Positions 1 through 7,278 of a stretch of 64,000 bases of DNA are shown one piece after another. This stretch comes from Verrucomicrobiota bacterium (lineage in GTDB: Bacteria; Verrucomicrobiota; Verrucomicrobiia; Opitutales; Opitutaceae): contig JAEYWP010000004.1 of NCBI GenBank assembly GCA_023428905.1, positions 186,001 to 250,000 of the forward strand, given 5' to 3'. Numbering within the stretch: position 1 is the stretch's first letter; every line of letters starts with the position of its first letter. The notes under the pieces were generated by a model. It was given only the letters and a program-made list of their open reading frames with translations. It was not told the DNA's origin and searched no databases. Both the position numbers and the translations under genes were made by a program.

Positions 1-132
1 ATCCTGATCTTCATCGGCCATGTGGCGTTCGCCATCAGCGTTGTCTGGATGCTGCTCAAGCCTCGCGCCGCGGAGACGACCGCCCCCACGCTTTTCCGCA
101 ATCCCCCTGAGATGGAGGTTGTCGCTCGATGA
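1..132 (+). CDS. ccoN: C-terminal end of cbb3 cytochrome oxidase subunit I (partial)
   Basis: Only the last 43 residues are in the window; the start lies to the left. They hold one hydrophobic helix (ILIFIGHVAFAISVVWMLL) and a short polar tail ending MEVVAR. CcoN is the catalytic haem/copper subunit of cbb3 oxidase in the inner membrane. The assignment rests on the tail being membrane-like and on the ATGA overlap with ccoO, which is the usual ccoN-ccoO order; the fragment has no diagnostic haem or copper ligand. Another membrane subunit placed before ccoO cannot be excluded. Confidence 0.6.
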   Translation: MLIFIGHVAFAISVVWMLLKPRAAETTAPTLFRNPPEMEVVAR

Positions 133-809
133 ACCGTGCCCCGCTTCTTTTCCTCGGCATCTTCTTCGCCGTGGCCTTCTCCTGGACAGGCATCATCCTG
201 ACCAACCAGATCGCCTACGGCTCGCTCAAGCCGGTGGTCGACCAGACCGACGGCAAGGCGTATCCGGAGAGTCGCTCCGGCCTGGCCTCCCAGGGCAAGC
301 TCGTGTACCAGGATCTCGGATGCCTCTACTGCCATTCCCAGCAGGTGCGCCGGCCCGGTTACGGTGCGGATGACCTCCGCGGCTGGGGCGAACGCCAGAG
401 CGTCGCCCGCGATTACATTCGCGAGGGCCGTGTCCTTCTCGGCACGATGCGCACCGGACCCGACCTCCGCAATATCGGCGCCCGGCAGACCTCCCTGGAA
501 TGGCATTACCTGCACCTGTACGATCCGCAGATCACCTCCCCGGGCTCGAACATGCCGCCCTACGCCTTTCTCTTCGAGAAGCGCAAAATCGTGGGCGAGC
601 CCTCCCCGAAAGCCCTGCGTCTTCCCGCCCCGCACACCCCCGAGCCGGGTTACGAGGTGGTGCCGACGGCGCGCGGCGAGGCACTGGTCGCCTATCTGCT
701 GAGCCTGAAGGACACGTACACCTATCCGGAAGAGTCCCGCCGCCTTTATGTGCCTCCCGCGCCGGCTGAGGGCGCGGACGCCGCGCAAAAGCAGGAGGGG
801 TCCCCATGA
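129..809 (+). CDS. ccoO: cbb3-type cytochrome c oxidase subunit II (mono-haem c)
   Basis: 226 aa. CcoO is the membrane-anchored c-type cytochrome that carries electrons to CcoN in the high-affinity cbb3 terminal oxidase. An uncleaved N-terminal helix (about residues 6-26, FLGIFFAVAFSWTG) anchors a periplasmic domain. The haem site is GCLYCHSQQVRRPG, and a later SNMPPY motif supplies the likely methionine ligand; the TGPDLRNIG motif is also typical of CcoO. The ATG overlaps the preceding stop (ATGA), and the gene overlaps the next one in the same way, so the three are probably translationally coupled. Confidence 0.95.
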   Translation: MNRAPLLFLGIFFAVAFSWTGIILTNQIAYGSLKPVVDQTDGKAYPESRSGLASQGKLVYQDLGCLYCHSQQVRRPGYGADDLRGWGERQSVARDYIREGRVLLGTMRTGPDLRNIGARQTSLEWHYLHLYDPQITSPGSNMPPYAFLFEKRKIVGEPSPKALRLPAPHTPEPGYEVVPTARGEALVAYLLSLKDTYTYPEESRRLYVPPAPAEGADAAQKQEGSP

Positions 810-1474
810 GCACTCCCCAGCCGAAAAATCCCAACTCGCGCCTGGAGCAGGCCGGCGCGTCCGACCAGAGCATCCAGGACGTGCACGCCATCCTGATGCG
901 CGAGAAGGATGAGCCGCAGGAAGGGTATTCACCCATCCCGCTTTTCATTCTCGGTTTTGTCTCCGCCATCATCTTCATCGGCGCGATCTACATCGTGCGT
1001 TACCGCGGCGGGTTTGACCCGCTGGCGTACGACGAACGCTTCGAGCCGAGCATGGCCAACGCAACCGCCGCCAAGGTCGCGATCGATCCCATCGCCGAAG
1101 GACGCAAACTCTATAATGGCAACTGTGCCGCCTGCCACCAGGCCTCCGGCCAGGGTGTCCCCGGAGCGTTTCCTCCCCTGGCAGGCTCCGAGTGGGTCAC
1201 CGGTTCGGACGAGCGCTTGGTCCGCGTGCTCCTGCACGGTCTGACGGGTCCAATTACGGTCAAGGGTAACACCTACAACAACAACATGCCCGCCTTCGGG
1301 CAGGGCAGTGGGTACAACTGGTCCGACGAACGCATCTCCTACGTCCTGACGTTTATCCGCCAGAATTGGGACAACAAAGCCGAGCCCATCCCGGCCGAAC
1401 GTGTCACGGAGATCCGCACAGCGGTGGGTGCCCGCACCAAACCCTGGACCGAAGCTGAGCTCGCCGCTCCCTGA
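806..1474 (+). CDS. Membrane-anchored mono-haem cytochrome c, CcoP-like third oxidase subunit
   Basis: 222 aa. One transmembrane helix lies at about residues 47-68 (IPLFILGFVSAIIFIGAIYIV), followed by a periplasmic cytochrome c domain with a single CAACH haem site and a downstream NNMPAFG methionine-ligand motif. Position and overlap with ccoO say it is the CcoP-equivalent electron entry subunit. Canonical CcoP is di-haem and about 300 aa; this protein has one CXXCH only, so it is a reduced form or a functional substitute. No ccoQ is seen. The gene is followed directly by a strong terminator, so it ends the operon. Confidence 0.85.
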   Translation: MSTPQPKNPNSRLEQAGASDQSIQDVHAILMREKDEPQEGYSPIPLFILGFVSAIIFIGAIYIVRYRGGFDPLAYDERFEPSMANATAAKVAIDPIAEGRKLYNGNCAACHQASGQGVPGAFPPLAGSEWVTGSDERLVRVLLHGLTGPITVKGNTYNNNMPAFGQGSGYNWSDERISYVLTFIRQNWDNKAEPIPAERVTEIRTAVGARTKPWTEAELAAP

Positions 1475-1507
1475 GACACTCGCCCGTCCGACGCACTGCC
1501 CCTATTT

Positions 1508-1536
1508 GCCGGCGCTCTCCAGGCGCCGGCTTTTTT
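1508..1536 (+). terminator. Rho-independent terminator of the cbb3 operon
   Basis: Perfect 8-bp stem GCCGGCGC (1508-1515) with GCGCCGGC (1523-1530), a 7-nt loop, then six T (1531-1536). It sits 33 nt after the cytochrome stop. The minus-strand gene beyond ends at 1544, so read-through into it is also blocked. Confidence 0.92.
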
Positions 1537-1543
1537 CTGCCTG

Positions 1544-2320
1544 TCAGGTGCGCCGTTTCAGCTTCAGCCAGACCATCCCTACGTATTCGCGGATCGCGCG
1601 GCTGGTGCGCTCCAGAGCCCCAATGTCCCAGGCCAGAAAACTGTCTTCAGGGTCCCGGAGTTCGTAATTGGCAGGGCAGGGGAAGGCGTTGACGCCCATC
1701 GCCTGGCAAAGCTGCAAGGTACGCGGCAGGTGCGAGGCGGAGGTTACGATGGCAACGGGTTGAGCCCCGTACCGCGCCTGGACCGCGGCGATTTCGTCCT
1801 CCGTGTCCCGCGGTTCATCGAAAAGCACCGCCCGCTCTTTAGGTAGTCCCAACGAATACGCCGCTTCCGCCATCACCCGAGCGTGGGTGGGCGGAGGCCG
1901 GTGATTCCCACAGAAAACCACGTCGGCCTGCGGGAGAAGGCGTGCGAGGCGGAGCCCCTCCGCCACCCGAGACATCGCTGCGGGCACCAGTTGGTTAACC
2001 CGCGAGAGCTTGGTCGATTCGCCATGGCCGCCTCCCAGGATCACGATGGCCACGCAGGTCTGCAAAGCGGGCGGGAGGTCGGCCGCCTGCTCGGCTTCCG
2101 GCACCGGCGGGTAGCGGAATTCAAGAGGACCGTAGAGGAAGCGGGCGACGCCCTGGTTGGCGGCCAGCCCAAGGATGAGCACGCTGGCGGTGACCAACAC
2201 CGGACCGGAACGCCGGCCCCGGCGAAGCCAGAGGAGCAGGCACCCCACGACCCCCAACCCGAGGGAGAGGTACAAGGGCAGGAGTGGCAGCGTCAGGGTC
2301 TTTTTTAACCAGAAGAGCAT
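1544..2320 (-). CDS. YdcF/ElyC family (DUF218) membrane protein
   Basis: 258 aa. The N-terminus has two hydrophobic helices (about residues 10-30 and 40-57), then a DUF218 domain with the family's VAIVILGGGHG motif near residue 95, VVFCGNH, a DTEDE acidic motif and VTSASHLPR. E. coli members SanA, YdcF and ElyC act at the cell envelope, ElyC in peptidoglycan/undecaprenyl carrier metabolism; the biochemical activity is not established. The ATG at 2320 is the start of the hydrophobic region. The gene diverges from the response regulator at 2508. Confidence 0.85.
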   Translation of the reverse strand: MLFWLKKTLTLPLLPLYLSLGLGVVGCLLLWLRRGRRSGPVLVTASVLILGLAANQGVARFLYGPLEFRYPPVPEAEQAADLPPALQTCVAIVILGGGHGESTKLSRVNQLVPAAMSRVAEGLRLARLLPQADVVFCGNHRPPPTHARVMAEAAYSLGLPKERAVLFDEPRDTEDEIAAVQARYGAQPVAIVTSASHLPRTLQLCQAMGVNAFPCPANYELRDPEDSFLAWDIGALERTSRAIREYVGMVWLKLKRRT

Positions 2321-2507
2321 GGTGCGCTGGGGACGATCGAGGCAGGTTTGCCCGGCGTCGAGTGTCGGGTTGCACGCTGCGGGGGGCGCAACCCTGCACG
2401 CCCATGGCCCGGTACTCCCGCAGCCGAGCTTGCGGGAGAACTCCCGGTATCCCTTGGGGGGAAAACGGATTTCGGGGCTCGCCGCGGTGGGCTACAGTTG
2501 CGCCGCA

Positions 2508-2987
2508 ATGTCCAGGCTGATCCCGACACCCAAGCCGAACCTGATGATCATCGATGATGACCCGGACCAACTCGGCCTCTTCCGGATCACGGCAGAGCGC
2601 ACCTGCCTCTACTGGCGGATTGCCACCGCCGAGGACGGGGAACTCGCTCTGCGGCAGATCACGGCGTGGGCCGAGGAGCTGCCGCGTTTTGTGCCTCAGA
2701 TCGTTTTGAGTGACGTCAAGATGCCGCGCATGGGAGGTATCGAGTTTGCCCGTACACTGCGGCACGATCCGCGCCTGCCGCCGATTCACACCGTGGCGAT
2801 GAGCAGCTCGCAATATCCACCGGAGGTCCAGGCTGCGCTCGAAGCGGGCTGCGTCGCTTTCTTCCAGAAACCCGGTAGCTTTTCGAAGCTGACAGAGCTG
2901 TTTCAAAAGCTCCCGGGCGTGTGCGGCCTGGGGCCGGAGGCGGATCGCCACCACGGCTTTGTGATTGAGAGTTTCGCCGGGGCGTGA
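2508..2987 (+). CDS. Single-domain response regulator (Rcp1-like)
   Basis: 159 aa, only a receiver domain. The acidic pocket IIDDDPDQ (residues 14-21), the phospho-acceptor Asp in LSDVKMPRMGG, Ser in AMSSSQ and the conserved Lys in FFQKPGS are all present, so it should be phosphorylated. There is no output domain. I chose the ATG at 2508, just before the receiver fold; a longer in-frame extension upstream has no domain character. The gene converges on a histidine kinase whose stop is 19 nt away, and such small regulators often work with phytochrome-like kinases, so the two are probably a pair. Confidence 0.88.
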   Translation: MSRLIPTPKPNLMIIDDDPDQLGLFRITAERTCLYWRIATAEDGELALRQITAWAEELPRFVPQIVLSDVKMPRMGGIEFARTLRHDPRLPPIHTVAMSSSQYPPEVQAALEAGCVAFFQKPGSFSKLTELFQKLPGVCGLGPEADRHHGFVIESFAGA

Positions 2988-3006
2988 CGTGGTGCGCATG
3001 CCGCCG

Positions 3007-4119
3007 TTAGGCGGCAGGCAGCAGGACATGGAAGCGGCTGCCCTGGCCGAGCTGCGAATCGACCCAGATGCGGCCGTTCATGCGCTCGACGGCGCGGCGG
3101 ACCACGGCGAGGCCGATTCCCGTGCCCGGATACGCGCTTTGGCCGTGCAGGCGTTCGAACATGCCAAAGATCCGTTCGTGGTCCTGCGGGTCGATCCCGA
3201 TCCCGTTGTCCGCCACCGTCAGCCGGACTCCGGCTTCCTCGGTGGTGGTGAAGATTTGCACCCGCGGTTGCTGCCCCTGGGGCGCATATTTGAGCGCATT
3301 GGTCAGGAGATTGCTCAGTACCTGGTTGAGCAGGTCGCGTGAGGCCGTCACCGCAGGAAACGTATTCGACACCTGGATATCCGCGTCGGCGTCCTCGATG
3401 ATTCCGTGGTGCTGGAGGAGGGTTTCGGTGACGAGGTTGCCTAGATCCACGGCACCAAGATGCATCTCCGCGCGCGACACCCGGCTGTAAACCAGCAGGT
3501 TCTGGAGAACCGCATCCATCCGCTGAGCCGCTCGCTGGATTCGAGCGAGGATATCACGCGCCTCCGGCGCCATCGCGGCGCCATGTTCGCTGGCGAGAAA
3601 CTCAGAATAGTTGGTGATGGTGATCAGCGGCGCGCGGAGGTCATGCGAGATCGAGTGAGTGAACGCCTCCTGCTCGGCGCTCGTCTCCCGGAGCGCATCC
3701 TGCGCCCGCTTGAGCACGGTCACGTCGGTGATGCCCATCCTGATCTGGAGGGGCACGCCCGGGGTTCCCTGAGCCCGGCGACTGGAAAGTTGCACATCCA
3801 CCGCCTGCCCCCTGCGCGTCTGCAGCGTGGTGAGCAGGACCTGTTGCGACGGTTCGGCCACACAGCGGGCGAGATGCTCCTCAATCGCGGGCCACACCCC
3901 CTCTCTGCAATGGGAACGCAGCGACGTACCGAGCAACCCGCCATGGGGAGCGTCCAGGAGTTCGGCTGCCGCCGGGTTGCCCTCGAGGATGGTGCCCTGA
4001 GGGTCGAGCGTCAGGGCCCCTATGGGAAGGGAGTCGTAAAGGTCGGTGTAGCGGTCCATTGCCGTCTGCGATCGGTGAAGCGGCGCGTCGGGCACTGTTA
4101 GGGATGTGTCGCGGTGCAT
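3007..4119 (-). CDS. PAS-domain histidine kinase
   Basis: 370 aa, no membrane segment, so a cytoplasmic sensor. A PAS domain spans about residues 22-140. HisKA carries the phospho-acceptor in FTHSISHDLRAPL (His159). The ATPase domain has an N box (LLTNALKYAPQG), DNGIGIDPQ and GTGIGLAVVRRAVERM. This layout and motif set is that of phytochrome-type kinases whose partner is a stand-alone receiver; the receiver gene at 2508 converges on it. The ATG at 4119 gives an N-terminal tail of 20 residues before a second Met (MDRYTDLYD), which could be the true start. Confidence 0.9.
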   Translation of the reverse strand: MHRDTSLTVPDAPLHRSQTAMDRYTDLYDSLPIGALTLDPQGTILEGNPAAAELLDAPHGGLLGTSLRSHCREGVWPAIEEHLARCVAEPSQQVLLTTLQTRRGQAVDVQLSSRRAQGTPGVPLQIRMGITDVTVLKRAQDALRETSAEQEAFTHSISHDLRAPLITITNYSEFLASEHGAAMAPEARDILARIQRAAQRMDAVLQNLLVYSRVSRAEMHLGAVDLGNLVTETLLQHHGIIEDADADIQVSNTFPAVTASRDLLNQVLSNLLTNALKYAPQGQQPRVQIFTTTEEAGVRLTVADNGIGIDPQDHERIFGMFERLHGQSAYPGTGIGLAVVRRAVERMNGRIWVDSQLGQGSRFHVLLPAA

Positions 4120-4293
4120 GGAGACGTCGCGGTGAAGGTGGTAGCGTCTCTGACCGCGTACGCCGCGGGCAGAGCCTTGGTCCGACCCGTAAACCCGGGG
4201 AGGAAAAATCCCCCGCCGGGAGGCCCGGAAAAGTGGGCTGGCGGTGCCTCTTGACCCCGCGCGCCGGCGGAAAAAACGGTCAAGAAGATGGGA

Positions 4294-4322
4294 TTGACAG
4301 GCCGAAACGCGCTGGCGACATT
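4294..4322 (+). promoter_or_regulatory. Putative sigma70 promoter of tRNA-His
   Basis: A perfect -35 box TTGACA (4294-4299), 17-nt spacer and a weak -10 box GACATT (4317-4322). The expected start would be about 8 nt before the tRNA. The -10 box matches the consensus poorly, so this is a candidate only. Confidence 0.45.
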
Positions 4323-4337
4323 CCCCGACTCTTTACG

Positions 4338-4414
4338 GCGGCCATAGCTCAGCTGGTTAGAGCACAAGATTGTGGATCTTGGGGTCGCGGGTTCGAACCC
4401 CGTTGGCCGCCCCA
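4338..4414 (+). tRNA. tRNA-His (anticodon GTG)
   Basis: Full cloverleaf: acceptor GCGGCCA (4338-4344) pairs with TGGCCGC (4404-4410); D arm GCTC/GAGC; anticodon stem CAAGA/TCTTG with loop TTGTGGA reading GTG; T arm GCGGG-TTCGAAC-CCCGT. The discriminator is C (4411), CCA is encoded (4412-4414), and a G at 4337 can supply the G-1 that is a histidine tRNA identity element. TTTT follows the CCA directly. Confidence 0.97.
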
Positions 4415-4520
4415 TTTTACCGGCGGGAGGGATGCGAAGCAGGGGCGCCTGCTTGGCGAAAGGACTTGGGCCGTTTCCCGGTTGCGAAGGCGACCGTTAC
4501 GCGGGACGTTTCAAAACCTC

Positions 4521-5294
4521 ATGCAGCGGCTCCGGATCGTCACTTACAACATCGCCCACGGGCGGGGGCTCCAGCCGATCCAGGGACTGACCTCACGGCG
4601 GAAGATCCGCGCGAATCTGCTGAAGATTGCGAAACTTCTGTCGGAGCTGAAACCCGATATCGTGGCCCTCCAGGAGATCGACCAGGATTCGACCTGGGCG
4701 GGCAGTTTCGACCATCTGTCGTTTCTGCGAGACTTTGGCGGGTTTCCCCAGGCGGCCTTTGGCATCAACAACCGGCGAGGCGGACTTCTCCGCCTCAACT
4801 ATGGCAACGCGATCCTGTCCAAACACCCCATCGTCGAGGTGGAAAACGTGGTCTTCGGCACACGCACCTTGGGGGAAAAGGGATTCCTTTTCGCCGAGAT
4901 CGAAGTGAATGGCCGGCTCCTGCCGGTGGTGAATATGCACCTGCATTATCGCTCCCGGCTTCACCGGTCGGTCCAGATCGAGCAGGTGATGCAATATCTC
5001 ACCCATAAGCTCCACCACCGCCGCAAGCACTGGCTGTCGTCCCCGATCGTCTGCGGCGACATGAACTGCCCGTCGCATACCGACGATGCGACCGCCTCGC
5101 TCTTCACCTATTTTGCGCAGCACGGAAACTACACACTACACCCGCAGCGCGCGGCGACCTTTCCCTCGCCATTGCCCCGTCGCACGCTCGATTTCGTCTT
5201 CCTTCCGCCCGGCTGCGTGGAGGTCTATTGCCTGGTCGTGCGCTCCTGGCTGTCGGACCATCGCCCTGTGATGGTGGAGTTCAAGCTGCCCTGA
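4521..5294 (+). CDS. Endonuclease/exonuclease/phosphatase (EEP) family protein
   Basis: 257 aa, cytoplasmic by lack of signal peptide. The metal-dependent phosphodiesterase fold is shown by TYNIAHGRG near the N-terminus, VALQEID (catalytic Glu), VNMHLHY, VCGDMNCP (Asp/Asn pair), LDFVFLP and the C-terminal SDHRPV (catalytic Asp-His). I chose the ATG at 4521, one residue before the first beta strand; the longer frame runs through the tRNA gene and cannot be right. The substrate (nucleic acid, phospholipid or inositol phosphate) cannot be told from sequence. Confidence 0.88.
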   Translation: MQRLRIVTYNIAHGRGLQPIQGLTSRRKIRANLLKIAKLLSELKPDIVALQEIDQDSTWAGSFDHLSFLRDFGGFPQAAFGINNRRGGLLRLNYGNAILSKHPIVEVENVVFGTRTLGEKGFLFAEIEVNGRLLPVVNMHLHYRSRLHRSVQIEQVMQYLTHKLHHRRKHWLSSPIVCGDMNCPSHTDDATASLFTYFAQHGNYTLHPQRAATFPSPLPRRTLDFVFLPPGCVEVYCLVVRSWLSDHRPVMVEFKLP

Positions 5295-5361
5295 CGGGGC
5301 CCGGGGAAAAATCTCTTTGCGCGAGGCGGGCCTTTGGGGTGATGTCGCACTCCCGTTTCCC

Positions 5362-6162
5362 ATGGACCGTATCGCCGAGACCTTCGCCAAAGCCCGTTCC
5401 GAAAATCGCGCCTGCTTCGTCGCTTATCTCTGCGCCGGAGATCCGGATTTCGAGACCTCGGTGGCCGCTTGCAAGGCGCTCGTCGAAAACGGCGTCGATG
5501 TGCTCGAGTTGGGGGTTCCGTTCTCGGACCCCCTCGCAGATGGCCTGACGAACCAGCTCGCCGCCCAGCGGGCGCTCGAGAGCGGCATGACGGCCGGGCG
5601 GGTCTTTGAACTCGTGCGCCGCATTCGCGCCTTCAGTCAGGTGCCGGTCATCTTTTACACCTACTACAACCTGGTCTTCGCCAACGGTGTCGACGCCTAT
5701 GTCCGGGCAGCCCAAGAGGCGGGAGTCGACGGCTTGCTCACCCTCGATCTCCCGCCGGAGGAGTCAGGAGAGGTGGAGGCCGCCTGCAGCCGCCACGGTC
5801 TGAAAACTGTCTTTATCGTTGCCCCCACCACGCCGGATGCCCGACTGCCCAAGATCGCGGCGCATACGACCGGGTTCATTTATTACGTCTCCCGCGAAGG
5901 CGTGACGGGCGTGCGTGACCAGATGGCGGGCAACATTCCCGAGGCGCTCGCCCGCATCAAGCGGTCGACTCCGCTGCCCGTCGTGGTGGGCTTTGGTATC
6001 TCGTCGCGCGCGCATGTTGCCGAAGTGGCGGCACACGCGGACGGCGTGGTGGTCGGCAGCGCCCTGGTGAACTGTATCCGAGACAACCTCACCCAGCGTT
6101 CTGCTATTCCCGCCGCCCTGGCGGCAAAAAGCGCCGACCTGGTGGCCGGCACCCGCCGTTAG
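5362..6162 (+). CDS. trpA: Tryptophan synthase alpha chain
   Basis: 266 aa, the usual TrpA length (about 268). The enzyme splits indole-3-glycerol phosphate to indole, which passes to TrpB. The motif LELGVPFSDPLADG contains the two catalytic acids (Glu in ELG, Asp in ADG); FYTYYN, DLPPEE and the phosphate-binding VVGFGISS and VVVGSALV segments are all present. I chose the ATG at 5362 (MDRIAETF), the normal TrpA start. The gene stands alone here; no trpB or other trp gene is adjacent. A receiver-GGDEF gene follows 5 nt later, possibly co-transcribed. Confidence 0.96.
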   Translation: MDRIAETFAKARSENRACFVAYLCAGDPDFETSVAACKALVENGVDVLELGVPFSDPLADGLTNQLAAQRALESGMTAGRVFELVRRIRAFSQVPVIFYTYYNLVFANGVDAYVRAAQEAGVDGLLTLDLPPEESGEVEAACSRHGLKTVFIVAPTTPDARLPKIAAHTTGFIYYVSREGVTGVRDQMAGNIPEALARIKRSTPLPVVVGFGISSRAHVAEVAAHADGVVVGSALVNCIRDNLTQRSAIPAALAAKSADLVAGTRR

Positions 6163-6167
6163 TTGCG

Positions 6168-7064
6168 ATGGCTCGACGCGTCCTGCTGATCGACGACGAC
6201 CGGTTGCAGCAGCGCCTGACGGAGGCTCTGTTTCGCCAGTTCAAACTGGCGGCGTTTGAGCTCGAGTGCGCCGGCACCTACGAGACTGGACTCGGAAAAT
6301 TGCTGAGCGGCGACTACGCGGCCTGTCTCCTCGATTACCAACTGGGACGCCGCGACGGGCTGGCCCTGATTCGCGCCGCCGTCGCGGCCGGTAACCGGAC
6401 CCCGATCATCTTCCTGACGGCGGAAACCGGCGAAGGCATTGACCAGCAGGCGATGGAGGCGGGCGCACTCGATTACCTGATCAAGGGTGAATTCAACGCT
6501 CGGAGCCTCGAGCGCTCCCTGCGCTACGCGGTCAAACTGGGCGAGACGCTGGAGGCGCTGCGCCTCCTTGCTACCCGGGACGAGCTCACGGGCCTCTTGA
6601 ACCGCCGCGCCTTTGACCAGGCGCTGGCGGAGGAAGAGGAGCGCGTCAGACGTTTCCAGCGCTCCCTCGCGGTGGTGCTGCTGGACATCGACCACTTCAA
6701 ACGAATCAACGACGGTCACGGGCATGCGGCGGGAGACGTTGTGCTCAAAGAGGTTTCCCGCCGGCTCGCCTCAGGCGTTCGCAGTGTCGACCGTCTGGCG
6801 CGTTACGGCGGCGAGGAGTTCGCCGTCCTGGTCCCCGAGGCCGACGCGCTCGGGGCCTGCGCGATCGCTGAGCGCTTGGTGGAAATCGTCCGCGCCTCGC
6901 CGGTGGTGCTGCCCGATGGGATGTCTCTCTCCGTGACCATCAGCGCGGGGTGTGCCGAAGGGGTGGGAGAGCGGGCACAGCGCGCGATGCTGCTCGCTGC
7001 GGCCGACCGCGCGCTTTACGCCGCCAAAGCCGCCGGTCGGAATCGCTCGGTTTCCGCGGACTGA
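6168..7064 (+). CDS. Response regulator with diguanylate cyclase (GGDEF) output
   Basis: 298 aa. Receiver domain at residues 1-120 (LLIDDDRLQQ, phospho-acceptor Asp in LLDYQLG, FLTAE, Lys in LIKGE), then a GGDEF domain from about 130 to 295. The active site reads RYGGEEF, and the RSVD five residues upstream is an intact inhibitory RxxD I-site. It should therefore make cyclic di-GMP under phospho-control with product feedback. No cognate kinase is adjacent; trpA lies 5 nt upstream. The start ATG follows the trpA stop directly. Confidence 0.93.
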   Translation: MARRVLLIDDDRLQQRLTEALFRQFKLAAFELECAGTYETGLGKLLSGDYAACLLDYQLGRRDGLALIRAAVAAGNRTPIIFLTAETGEGIDQQAMEAGALDYLIKGEFNARSLERSLRYAVKLGETLEALRLLATRDELTGLLNRRAFDQALAEEEERVRRFQRSLAVVLLDIDHFKRINDGHGHAAGDVVLKEVSRRLASGVRSVDRLARYGGEEFAVLVPEADALGACAIAERLVEIVRASPVVLPDGMSLSVTISAGCAEGVGERAQRAMLLAAADRALYAAKAAGRNRSVSAD

Positions 7065-7126
7065 GCATTCGACCGGCCAGCGCTGCCGGCCGGAATGATG
7101 AATGGCGCTCGCCGAAGGTAGGCGGT

Positions 7127-7155
7127 AGTGACCAATGACCAGTGGGCAGTGATCA
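7127..7155. repeat. Degenerate TGACCA/AATGACC spacer repeat
   Basis: Intergenic run of imperfect short units (AGTGACC, AATGACC, AGTGGGC, AGTGATC). The same type of unit is longer at 40134-40207, so this is a dispersed low-complexity spacer element. Confidence 0.5.
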
Positions 7156-7278
7156 GATTCTCGATTGTGCCCCGTCCCTTCCCGGTCGGAGAGGTTCGCC
7201 CAAAGTCTAGCTGCCGCGGCCTTGTCACCGAGGCCGGAGAGGCGCAAAGACTCGAGCGCGGTCGAACTCCCTTTCCCC

